Assembly (NCBI GenBank): GCA_023416515.1
Contig: JAEZHP010000073.1
Location: 1-47,269 of the forward strand
DNA length: 47,269 nt
Source: Pseudomonadota bacterium
Lineage (GTDB): Bacteria; Pseudomonadota; Alphaproteobacteria; Sphingomonadales; Sphingomonadaceae
Direction of reading: 5' to 3'
Of the stretch, positions 34,338 to 42,172 are shown one piece after another. Every line of letters begins with the position of its first letter. Positions within the stretch are counted from its first letter, which is position 1. The notes under the pieces are model-generated. The model did no database searches. It had not been told where the DNA came from and saw only the letters and a list, made by a program, of their open reading frames with translations. The position numbers were made by a program, and so were the translations under genes.

Positions 34338-34413
34338 TGGTGCCGGGTGTCGGACTCGAACCGACGACCTACCGCTTACAAGGCGGTTGCTCTACCAGCT
34401 GAGCTAACCCGGC
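34338..34413 (-). tRNA. trnT: tRNA-Thr (anticodon UGU)
   Basis: A complete 76-base cloverleaf on the minus strand, with a 7-bp acceptor stem GCCGGGT/ACCCGGC, D arm GCTC/GAGC, an anticodon stem ACCGC/GCGGT with loop CTTGTAA giving anticodon TGT, T-arm GTCGG-TTCGAGT-CCGAC, and an encoded CCA end. The UGU anticodon reads ACA and other ACN codons. Confidence 0.97.
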
Positions 34414-34529
34414 GCGCGCATGCCCATGCGTCAAGTGTTGCCTAAAATCCAGTCATCCACAGGAAGTGCACAGCGGAACAAGACGAGTCCGGCTAAACCA
34501 CTTGCCTTAGGTCACAATCATGCAACAAA

Positions 34530-34570
34530 GCGCCCCTAGGGGCGCCTCCGGACATCGCTGATTCTCAGCG
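34530..34570 (+). promoter_or_regulatory. Two perfect hairpins in the 5' region of the TonB-dependent receptor gene
   Basis: A 16-base perfect palindrome GCGCCCCTAGGGGCGC (34530-34545) and a 6-bp stem CGCTGA-TTC-TCAGCG (34556-34570) lie 58-98 bases before the receptor start. Neither is followed by a T-run, so they are not simple terminators. They could be operator or mRNA leader structures. Function unknown. Confidence 0.5.
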
Positions 34571-34627
34571 AGCGCCCATTTCGCGCATTTGAATCAAGTG
34601 CCTTTCACCGTCTCCCCGGGGGGTAGA

Positions 34628-37600
34628 ATGAAAAAGACCAGACTGCTTTGTGCCGCCGCAGCGATGTTTGCGGCGCCTCTCGCCGTTCAGGCGCAACAGA
34701 TCACCAGCCAGATCGAAGGTCAGGTGACCGACGAGGCGGGCGCTCCGATCGCCGGCGCGACCGTCGTCATCACCGACACCCGCACGGGCGCCGCGCGCAC
34801 CATCCAGTCGGGCGCTGAAGGTCGCTTCACGGCGACCGGCCTCACCGTCGGTGGTCCCTACACCGTCACGGCGACCGCCCCCGGCTATCAGGGGCAGACG
34901 GTCGGCGACCTGGTCACCAGCCTTCAGGGCGCGACCAGCCTTCAGTTCAATCTCTCGTCGGCCGAGTCGGGCGCCGAGAACGTCATCGTCGTGACCGGTC
35001 AGCGCGCCAACGTGCAGCTGCGCGCGATCGGGCCGGGCACCGCCTTCGGCCAGACGATCCTCCAGGAAGCGCCGACGTTCAACCGCGACGTCCGCGACAT
35101 CATCCGGCTCGACCCGCGCGTCAGCCTCGACCGTGACGACGGCGGCTCCGGCCAGGACCGGATCTCCTGCCTCGGCGGCAACGACCGCGGCAACGCCTTC
35201 ACCGTCGACGGGATCAGCCAGGGCGACGTCTACGGTCTCAACGACACCGGCTTCTCGTCGCGTTCGTCGACCCCCCTTCCTTATGACGCGGTTCGCGAGG
35301 CCCAGGTCCAGTTCGCGCCGTTCGACGTCGACTTCGGCCAGTTTACCGGCTGCGCCATCAACGTCGTGACCCGCGGCGGCACCAACCAATTCCACGGCAC
35401 CGCCTTCTTCGAATATTCGAACTCGGATCTTCGCGGCACGTCGGTCGAGGGCCGCCCGGTCGCTCCGATCGAGCCCGAGAAGCGCTGGGGCGTGTCGCTC
35501 GGCGGTCCGATCATCCCCGATCGCCTGTTCTTCTTCGGCGCCTATGAGCATCAGGAAGCCGGCCAGTCGCAGGACGACGGCCCCGCCGGCGCCGGCTATG
35601 CGAACGAGCTCGCGGGCGTTCCCGTCGCCGAGTTCAACCGGATCTCGGAGATCCTCAGCCGCGTCTACGGAATCGAGACCGGCCCGCTGGTCCGCAGCCG
35701 TCCGTTCACCAACGACCGCTACTTCGGCCGCCTCGACTGGCAGATCAACGACGATCACCGTTTCGAGGCCACCTACCAGCGCCTCGAGGAAGGCACCGTC
35801 CGTCCGGACGACTTCTTCACGACGACCAACTCGCCGCAGGTGACCGGTCTCAACACCTTCCTCACCAGCGGAACGATCTCGAATTATTATTCGGGACGCC
35901 TCTACTCGAACTGGACCGACAATTTCTCGACCGAGATCCGCTATTCGCGGTCTGAGGTGGTCGATCGCCAGGATCCGATCGGCGGCGGCGAGGCGCAGTC
36001 GGCCAATCCGATCCCGCGCATCATCGTCGGCATCGACAACCCGACCGGTCCGGACGGCGCTGTGCTCGCGGGCCCCGGCACGTCGCGTTCGGCCAACGAT
36101 CTGCAGACCCTGGTCGAGCAGTATCGCGCGGTCGCGAACATCTCGGCCGGCGCTCACCAGATCAAGATCGGCGCCGAGCTCAACCGGGCGGACATCTTTA
36201 ACCTGTTCGTCCAGAACGCGACCGGCACGCTGACCTTCCGCAACGCCGACGCGCTCGAGCAGGGCCTGCTCAACACCGGCTCGTCGACCACGACGACCCC
36301 GGTCAACCTGATCGGAAACGTCTCGGCCGGCGCCTTCGGCAACTTCAGCCGGACCGGCAACGTCAACGACGCGGCTGCCAACTTCATCCGCAGCGTCTAC
36401 TCGCTCTATGCCCAGGACGAGTGGACGGTGAACGACCGGCTCGACGTCACCCTCGGCCTTCGAGTCGACTGGTATGACGGCGATCAGCCGGACGTGAACC
36501 CGAACTTTGCCAAGCGCTACGGCTTCAGCAACACGACCGGCTTCAGCAACCTGGATCCCGTGGTGATGCCGCGCCTTGGCTTCACCTACGACCTCGACGA
36601 TTTCGCCGTCTTCTCGCGGACCCAGATCCGCGGCGGCGTCGGCATCTTCTCGGGCGGCGACCCGCTGGTCTGGTTCGGGAACGCCTTCCAGAACAACGGC
36701 TTCGGTTTCGCCGAGGGCACCACCCGCTCGGCGGGCTGCCCGACGGGCCAGATCGACGTCGTCGTCAACGGCCAGTTCACCGGCGTGCCGAGCTGCTTCC
36801 AGGCAGCCGCGCAGGCGATTGCTGCCGCCGGCGGTGGCGACACCCAGTCGGTCGATCCGGACATCAAGATCCCGACCGTCCTTCGCGCCAACTTCGGCGT
36901 CCGCACTCAGCTCAACTTCGCTGAGACGGGCTTCCTGAGCGGGTGGAATTTCGATTTCGACTATATCTACAGCCAGTACGAGAATCCGTACACGCTGGTC
37001 GACCTCGCTCAGACGCCGGACATCACCCGCGGCCTGGGCGGCTTCACCGCCGACGGACGTCCGATCTACCAGTCGATCGAGCCGACCCGCGCGGGCTGCA
37101 CCGCTCGCCTGGTGGATATCACCCCGACCCCGATCTACACCGGCGTCAACGCGGCCTGCTTCGGCACCAGCCGTGACGACGAACTGATGCTGACCAACGC
37201 CGACGGCTTCCGCAGCCACATCGCGTCGTTCATCCTGTCGAAGAATTTCGACGGCGGCATCTTCACGCCGGGCGGCTCGGTCTACTTCAACGTGGGTTAC
37301 GCCTATACGGACTCCCAGGACCGCCGGAACATGTACAACTCCACCGCCGGGTCGAACTACGACCTGACGGCGGCGGCGGACCGGCAGAACCCGGCAGCAT
37401 CGCGCGGCTTCTACGAGAGCCGGCACAACATCACGGTCGCGACGACCTTCCGCGAGGAGTTCTTCGAGGATCTGACGACCTCGCTGGGCTTCACCTTCGT
37501 GGCGCGGTCGGGCCGTCCGTACAGCCTGACCTTCGCCGGCGGCGCCGTGTTCAACGACAGCGTGTCGGGCAACGACAATGCTCTGGTCTATGTGCCGACC

Positions 37601-38095
37601 GGCATCAACGACCCGAACATCTCGCCGTCGTCCAACGCGACTGCGGTCAACCAGCTCGTCGACTTCCTGAGCGGACTGCCGTGCGCGCGGGGTTATGCCG
37701 GCCGTACGATCGACCGTAACACCTGCACCAACGACTGGTATTACGACCTCGACCTCAGCTTCTCGCAAGAGCTGCCGGGGCCGGGGCGCCTGTTCGGTGT
37801 TCGCGGGATGAACGACTCGCTCCGCGTCTACGCGATGTTCGATAACTTCCTGAACTTCCTCAACGAGAACTGGAACGTTCAGCATCGCCGGAACTTCTCC
37901 GGTCTTCAGGAAGTGAGCGGCCTCTCGGGCGTCGATGCGCAAGGCCGTTACATCATCACGCCTCTGTCGGGCGGTTGCTCGACGCCGACGCAGACCAACT
38001 GCACGACTCCGGCGTCGAACTTCGCCTCCGACAACACGATCAACTTCACTTCGTCCGTGTGGCGCGTGAAGGTGGGGATCGGCTACCGCTTCTGA
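34628..38095 (+). CDS. Oar-like TonB-dependent outer membrane receptor
   Basis: A 1155-residue outer membrane protein. The signal peptide ends AVQAQ. A carboxypeptidase-regulatory-like beta-sandwich (about 25-105, QIEGQVTDEAGAPIAGATVVI) precedes the TonB plug (about 115-260) with VIVVTGQR, FTVDGISQGD and INVVTRGGTNQFHGTAFFEYSN. A 22-strand-type barrel ends in VKVGIGYRF. This is the Oar/OmpA-related TonB receptor layout used for import of large substrates, or for export and adhesion in some bacteria; the substrate is unknown. ATG 34628 (MKKTRLL) is preferred to 34589 because it begins the signal peptide and has a G-rich site just upstream. A strong terminator follows. Confidence 0.93.
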   Translation: MKKTRLLCAAAAMFAAPLAVQAQQITSQIEGQVTDEAGAPIAGATVVITDTRTGAARTIQSGAEGRFTATGLTVGGPYTVTATAPGYQGQTVGDLVTSLQGATSLQFNLSSAESGAENVIVVTGQRANVQLRAIGPGTAFGQTILQEAPTFNRDVRDIIRLDPRVSLDRDDGGSGQDRISCLGGNDRGNAFTVDGISQGDVYGLNDTGFSSRSSTPLPYDAVREAQVQFAPFDVDFGQFTGCAINVVTRGGTNQFHGTAFFEYSNSDLRGTSVEGRPVAPIEPEKRWGVSLGGPIIPDRLFFFGAYEHQEAGQSQDDGPAGAGYANELAGVPVAEFNRISEILSRVYGIETGPLVRSRPFTNDRYFGRLDWQINDDHRFEATYQRLEEGTVRPDDFFTTTNSPQVTGLNTFLTSGTISNYYSGRLYSNWTDNFSTEIRYSRSEVVDRQDPIGGGEAQSANPIPRIIVGIDNPTGPDGAVLAGPGTSRSANDLQTLVEQYRAVANISAGAHQIKIGAELNRADIFNLFVQNATGTLTFRNADALEQGLLNTGSSTTTTPVNLIGNVSAGAFGNFSRTGNVNDAAANFIRSVYSLYAQDEWTVNDRLDVTLGLRVDWYDGDQPDVNPNFAKRYGFSNTTGFSNLDPVVMPRLGFTYDLDDFAVFSRTQIRGGVGIFSGGDPLVWFGNAFQNNGFGFAEGTTRSAGCPTGQIDVVVNGQFTGVPSCFQAAAQAIAAAGGGDTQSVDPDIKIPTVLRANFGVRTQLNFAETGFLSGWNFDFDYIYSQYENPYTLVDLAQTPDITRGLGGFTADGRPIYQSIEPTRAGCTARLVDITPTPIYTGVNAACFGTSRDDELMLTNADGFRSHIASFILSKNFDGGIFTPGGSVYFNVGYAYTDSQDRRNMYNSTAGSNYDLTAAADRQNPAASRGFYESRHNITVATTFREEFFEDLTTSLGFTFVARSGRPYSLTFAGGAVFNDSVSGNDNALVYVPTGINDPNISPSSNATAVNQLVDFLSGLPCARGYAGRTIDRNTCTNDWYYDLDLSFSQELPGPGRLFGVRGMNDSLRVYAMFDNFLNFLNENWNVQHRRNFSGLQEVSGLSGVDAQGRYIITPLSGGCSTPTQTNCTTPASNFASDNTINFTSSVWRVKVGIGYRF

Positions 38096-38121
38096 TCCTC
38101 AGCGGATCCGAACGAGAGAGA

Positions 38122-38154
38122 GGGCGGCGGGGCAACTCGCCGCCCTTTTTCTTT
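38122..38154 (+). terminator. Rho-independent terminator after the TonB-dependent receptor
   Basis: An 8-bp stem GGGCGGCG/CGCCGCCC with an 8-base loop is followed by TTTTTCTTT. It ends the receptor transcript 27 bases after its stop and just before the convergent gene. Confidence 0.92.
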
Positions 38155-38161
38155 GCGCCGT

Positions 38162-39016
38162 TCAGAGGATCCCGAAGGTCCAGCCTTCGGTGACGGCGAG
38201 CTCCGGGGTAAGGCCTTCGGGCGCGAGGGCGCGGGGCTCGCTCGCCGCGAGAGCGCGCATGCCGGCGGCGGTAACGAGGGCGTCGGTCTGGTGGTCGTTG
38301 GGCTCGAAGGACAGCCGGACGGGCTTGCTGCCGAGGCCTTTGAGCGCCTGGTTGAGATCGGCCTTCGAGCGCAGCTTGGTGCCCGCCATGCCGGCGCGGC
38401 GGAGGTAGATGCGCGTGTATATCTCGACGACCGCGCTGCCCTGCGCCGGAAGCGGGTCCATCGGCCAGATCGCGACCTTGCCGTCGAGGCGGTGGAGCAG
38501 CCGCATTCCGGCGAAGCTCGCCTTTGCGACCTGCGCCGCGCCGATCGCGTCATAGGCGCTAGCGGTCTTTCGCCCGCCCTGGGCGTTGAGCCGAGCGTCG
38601 CAGCGGCGGAAGTGCATGAACTCGGCCTTCACGCCGTCGGCGATGCCGAAATAGAAATGGCGCCGGTGGCTCTGCTCTAGGAAGCTCGCGGCGCCGAGGT
38701 CCTCGTCCTCGCAATGGTGATCGACATAGGTCCAAAGCTCTCGAGCCGTTAACGGCACACCGGGCTGGCCAGGCAGATACTCGCCCCGTTCGGCGATGGG
38801 CGGGGCAAAGCTGAAGTCGAAGCCGAACAGGGTAGGGGCTTTCTTCGCCTCGGCGAGAAGCCACTCCAGAACCTCGGCCCGCGACCAGACATGGTCCGGG
38901 CGAACCAGCTTGGGCGCCGCCGCTCCTGCCTCAGCAATCGCGATGGCGATGCCCTTGTGGCGGCGGCCCTTGGCACCGGACCAGTCGATGGCGGCGAAGC
39001 GGGTGAAGTGGGTCAG
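38162..39016 (-). CDS. RNase-H-like (DUF429-type) protein with probable CTG start
   Basis: A protein of about 284 residues. The frame is open from 39022 down to the stop at 38162. It begins LTHFTRFAAIDWSGAKGRRH, an RNase-H-fold first strand with a catalytic-type Asp (IDWSG), and continues through FGFDFSFAPP near residue 70. There is no ATG, GTG or TTG before this block; the first in-frame GTG is at 38758, which would delete the core. The CTG at 39014-39016 overlaps the upstream TGA by 4 bases exactly like the GTGA junctions nearby, so I infer a CTG start. It resembles DUF429 proteins of unknown function. The C-terminus holds FEPNDHQTDALVTAAGM, typical of that family. Confidence 0.7.
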   Translation of the reverse strand: MTHFTRFAAIDWSGAKGRRHKGIAIAIAEAGAAAPKLVRPDHVWSRAEVLEWLLAEAKKAPTLFGFDFSFAPPIAERGEYLPGQPGVPLTARELWTYVDHHCEDEDLGAASFLEQSHRRHFYFGIADGVKAEFMHFRRCDARLNAQGGRKTASAYDAIGAAQVAKASFAGMRLLHRLDGKVAIWPMDPLPAQGSAVVEIYTRIYLRRAGMAGTKLRSKADLNQALKGLGSKPVRLSFEPNDHQTDALVTAAGMRALAASEPRALAPEGLTPELAVTEGWTFGIL

Positions 39017-39360
39017 GGGCGCTCAACCATTCCCGCCGCGGCGCGCTGCGGCTTCCTGGCGCGGTCCCACCACGCGCGCTGGATATAGAGTTCTATGCGG
39101 TCGTGGGCGGGCGTGCCGTAGCGGACGAGAAGCATGGGATAATTTCGATAATGGTCGGTCTCCCAGAAAGTTTCGGGGTCCGTCTCGAACAGGATTTGCT
39201 TCTCGGGCTTGGTCACCATCAGCGCGAAGCTGCCCTTTTCCCGGCCCGGCGACATGAACCCCTTGCCGTTGATCTTGGGGCAAGGGGCGCTCCACCATTT
39301 CTCCATGACGACGTCGGGCAGGGAACAGGCGAACGCGACCGCCTCGTCCCAGTCCTTCAC
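39013..39360 (-). CDS. MmcQ/YjbR family protein
   Basis: A 115-residue small DNA-binding-fold protein of the MmcQ/YjbR type (VKDWDEAVAFACSLPDV, WWSAPCPKINGKGFMSPG, then HYRNYPMLLVRYG). Function of the family is unclear. The start is GTG at 39360, overlapping the serine hydrolase stop by 4 bases; sequence upstream in this frame is shadow of that gene. Confidence 0.85.
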   Translation of the reverse strand: MKDWDEAVAFACSLPDVVMEKWWSAPCPKINGKGFMSPGREKGSFALMVTKPEKQILFETDPETFWETDHYRNYPMLLVRYGTPAHDRIELYIQRAWWDRARKPQRAAAGMVERP

Positions 39361-40763
39361 CGGCGCGGCTCCAGCGCGGCGAGCAGGTCGCGGGTGAAGG
39401 CGCTGATGTCGAGCTGGGAGGCCGCGCCGCCGTCGAAGCCGCGGCGGACGATCACGAGTTGGCGCGAGGGAATGACGACGACGAATTGGCCGCGATTGCC
39501 CTGCGCCACGATCGAGTCCTGCGGAAGGCCGCTGTCGGCGGGGAAAGTCCACCAGGTCATTCCGTAGCCGAAGCCGCGCGCGGGCTGGGCGGCCGAGTGG
39601 CGGTGCACCGTCTCGGTCCAGCCGGCGGGCAGGATGCGCTCCCCATTCCACATGCCGTCGGCGAGGTGGAGAAGGCCGAGCCGGGCGAGGTCGCGCGCGG
39701 TGGTCCATACCTGGCTCGACATGATGAAATGCCCGCTCGGATCGGTCTCGGGCACCGTTCGGGTCATGCCGATGCGCCACAACAGGCGGTTGAACGGATA
39801 GGCCAGCGCCCGCTCGCCTTCGCCGAGCGTGTGGCTCAACGCCCTCGTCGCGGCGACGATGTCGTTGTTGGAATAACGGAAATAGTCGCCGGGGGGTGCC
39901 ACCAGCGGGAGACCGGCGAGGGTGTCGGCGACGGTCATCCCGCCGAAATATAGAGCGTCGGTGCGGTTGCCGGGATGGTCGCTGTTGAGACCGCTGTTCA
40001 TGCGCAGCAGCCGGTCGAGCGTGATCGCCGATCGCGGATCGCCGGGGCGCTGCCATTCGGGCACCGGCGCAGGCGCGTCGAGACGAAGGAGGCCGCCCTC
40101 GACGGCGGCCCCGATCACCGTTCCGGCGATGCTCTTGGCGACCGACCAGGTGCGCTGCGAGGTGTGCATGTCGAAGTCGGGTCGGTAGCGCTCGGCGACG
40201 ATCCGGCCGTTCTGGACCACCAGCACCGCGGTCGTCTCGCTGCCCTGGCCATAGCTGCGCCTGTCGAAGGCGGCGGCGACGGTGCGGGCGAGGGCGGCGG
40301 CGTCGCCGGTGGAGCGTCCAGTCGCGCGGGCGTCGCCCTGCGGCCAGGGCTGGGCGTCCGTCGCCGCGAGGTCAGGGCCACGCGACACCAGTTGCGGCAG
40401 GCTCGCCACGGCCTCGACGGGAGCGCCGATCGGAAGCTGCGCGCAGCCGAGATGAGGGCGCCACTGCGCCACGCGCGGCGGCATGTCGTCGCGGTAGCGA
40501 ACGGATACGCGGCGGTTGCCGCGGTCGACCTCAGCAGTCAGCTGGCCGAACAGGGGCTCGAGCTCGGGATAGGTCCGCGCGAGGTCGTCCTGCTCGATCA
40601 CGCTCTCGGGCAGGCCGGCGTTGAACAGGTCGCTGCACAGGAAGCTCGCCTTGTACCCCGCCGCGAGCGCGCGCCGGTAATCGGGGCGGTCATCCTGGCC
40701 CGCCGCCGGAGCTGCCGTCAGCAAGGCGACGCCGACGCAAATCGCCCTAAGACTTACGCGCAC
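39357..40763 (-). CDS. Exported beta-lactamase-family serine hydrolase
   Basis: A 468-residue protein of the class C beta-lactamase/penicillin-binding fold. The signal peptide is MRVSLRAICVGVALLTAAPAAG. The catalytic SxxK is in WSVAKSIAG and the YxN in FRYSNNDIV; the third motif is less clear near the C-terminal HRHSAAQPARGFGYGMTWW block. It may be an esterase, peptidase or beta-lactamase. The GTG at 40763 has GGGAGGA 7 bases upstream and overlaps the end of rarA by 17 bases; the longer frame to 40895 is inside rarA and rejected. Confidence 0.9.
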   Translation of the reverse strand: MRVSLRAICVGVALLTAAPAAGQDDRPDYRRALAAGYKASFLCSDLFNAGLPESVIEQDDLARTYPELEPLFGQLTAEVDRGNRRVSVRYRDDMPPRVAQWRPHLGCAQLPIGAPVEAVASLPQLVSRGPDLAATDAQPWPQGDARATGRSTGDAAALARTVAAAFDRRSYGQGSETTAVLVVQNGRIVAERYRPDFDMHTSQRTWSVAKSIAGTVIGAAVEGGLLRLDAPAPVPEWQRPGDPRSAITLDRLLRMNSGLNSDHPGNRTDALYFGGMTVADTLAGLPLVAPPGDYFRYSNNDIVAATRALSHTLGEGERALAYPFNRLLWRIGMTRTVPETDPSGHFIMSSQVWTTARDLARLGLLHLADGMWNGERILPAGWTETVHRHSAAQPARGFGYGMTWWTFPADSGLPQDSIVAQGNRGQFVVVIPSRQLVIVRRGFDGGAASQLDISAFTRDLLAALEPRR

Positions 40764-42069
40764 GCAGTTCCTCCCAATAAGCGATCCGCTCCGCGACCCG
40801 ATTCTCAAAGCCGCGGTCGGTCGGCTGATAGAAGGTCTGGGGCTCCATTTCCTCGGGCCAGTAACTGTCGCCGGAAAAGCCGCCCTCGGCATCATGGTCG
40901 TAGGTGTAGCCCTTGCCGTAGCCGACCTGCTTCATGAGCTTGGTCGGGGCGTTGAGTATGTTCTTGGGCGGCATCAGAGAGCCGGTTTCCTTGGCCGAGC
41001 GCCATGCCGCCTTCTGCGCCTTGTAGGCCGCGTTCGATTTTGGCGCGGTGGCGAGATAGAGGGTGGCCTGGACGATCGCGAGCTCGCCCTCGGGCGACCC
41101 CAGGAAGTCGTAGGTGTCCTTCGCAGCGAGGCATTGGACCAGCGCATTGGGATCGGCCATGCCGATATCCTCGACCGCGGTGCGGACGAGACGGCGCAGC
41201 AGATAGAGCGGCTCCTCGCCCGCGGTCAGCATCCGCGCCAGATAATAGAGGGCGGCCTGCGGGTCCGAGCCGCGGATCGATTTGTGAAGCGCCGAGATGA
41301 GGTTGTAATGGCCCTCGCGGTCCTTGTCGTAGACCGCGACGCGCCGGTGGAGCAGGGCGGCGAGCTCGGCAGGCTCGAGCGGCTTTTCGAATTCGATCGA
41401 GAACAAGGTCTCGGCCTGGTTGAGGAGAAAGCGACCGTCGCCGTCGGCGGTCGCGATCAGCGCTTCTCGCGCCGCGGGGGTGAGCGGCAGCGGGCGCTCG
41501 ATCAGCGCCTCGGCCTTGTCGAGAAGCCGGCCTAGCGCCGCTGCGTCGAGGCGGTTGAGGATCAGCACCTGGGCGCGGCTCAAAAGAGCGGCGTTGAGCT
41601 CGAAGCTCGGATTTTCCGTGGTCGCACCGACCAGCACCACCGTGCCGTCCTCGACATATGGCAGAAAGCCGTCCTGCTGGGCACGGTTGAAACGGTGGAT
41701 CTCGTCAACGAACAGCAGGGTCTGGCGTCCCAGCTTGCGGTGCTCGCGAGCCTCCGCGAACACCTTCTTGAGGTCCGCGACACCTGAGAACACCGCGGAT
41801 ATGGCGATGAAGCGCAGCCCCACTGCGTCGGCGAGGAGGCGGGCGATGCTGGTCTTGCCGGTGCCGGGCGGACCCCACAGGATCATGGAGGCGAGCTTGC
41901 CCGCGGCGACCATCCGGCCGATGGCTCCGTCCGCTCCGGTCAGATGCTCCTGGCCGACGACGTCGTCGAGGCTCCGCGGGCGCAGTCGGTCCGCGAGCGG
42001 CGCATTCTCGTCAGGCTCCGGCGCGGGCGGCGGGGCGGTGGGTTCATCGGCGGCGAACAGGTCGGCCAT
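40747..42069 (-). CDS. rarA: Replication-associated recombination protein A (AAA+ ATPase)
   Basis: A 440-residue AAA+ ATPase, normal RarA/MgsA length, related to clamp-loader subunits and acting at stalled replication forks. Walker A GPPGTGKT (about 65-72), Walker B LLFVDEIHRF and sensor-1 GATTENPSFE are intact. The C-terminal tetramerisation part has LYYLARMLTAGEEPLYLLRRLVR. It leads a minus-strand group with the serine hydrolase, MmcQ and DUF429-like genes. Confidence 0.95.
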   Translation of the reverse strand: MADLFAADEPTAPPPAPEPDENAPLADRLRPRSLDDVVGQEHLTGADGAIGRMVAAGKLASMILWGPPGTGKTSIARLLADAVGLRFIAISAVFSGVADLKKVFAEAREHRKLGRQTLLFVDEIHRFNRAQQDGFLPYVEDGTVVLVGATTENPSFELNAALLSRAQVLILNRLDAAALGRLLDKAEALIERPLPLTPAAREALIATADGDGRFLLNQAETLFSIEFEKPLEPAELAALLHRRVAVYDKDREGHYNLISALHKSIRGSDPQAALYYLARMLTAGEEPLYLLRRLVRTAVEDIGMADPNALVQCLAAKDTYDFLGSPEGELAIVQATLYLATAPKSNAAYKAQKAAWRSAKETGSLMPPKNILNAPTKLMKQVGYGKGYTYDHDAEGGFSGDSYWPEEMEPQTFYQPTDRGFENRVAERIAYWEELRARKS

Positions 42070-42172
42070 GACCTTCGTCTAGTCTCCCGGAGCGGCGGTC
42101 AAAAGACACAAAAGACATGGCAAAAACGCCGTGCTACGCCTTGTCCCACATAAAAAATGGGAGGCCTGGAAG

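Noticed and set aside
34338..34413. An integration site with a mobile element at the tRNA-Thr gene
   Set aside because: No integrase, duplicated tRNA 3' end or composition shift is seen on either side.
34565..37942. 1125-codon open frame on the minus strand opposite the TonB-dependent receptor
   Set aside because: It is Val/Asp/Arg/Gly-rich antisense sequence without domains; long antisense frames are expected in GC-rich genes.
38162..39022. A frameshifted pseudogene
   Set aside because: The frame is open throughout and codes a coherent protein; only a standard start codon is missing.
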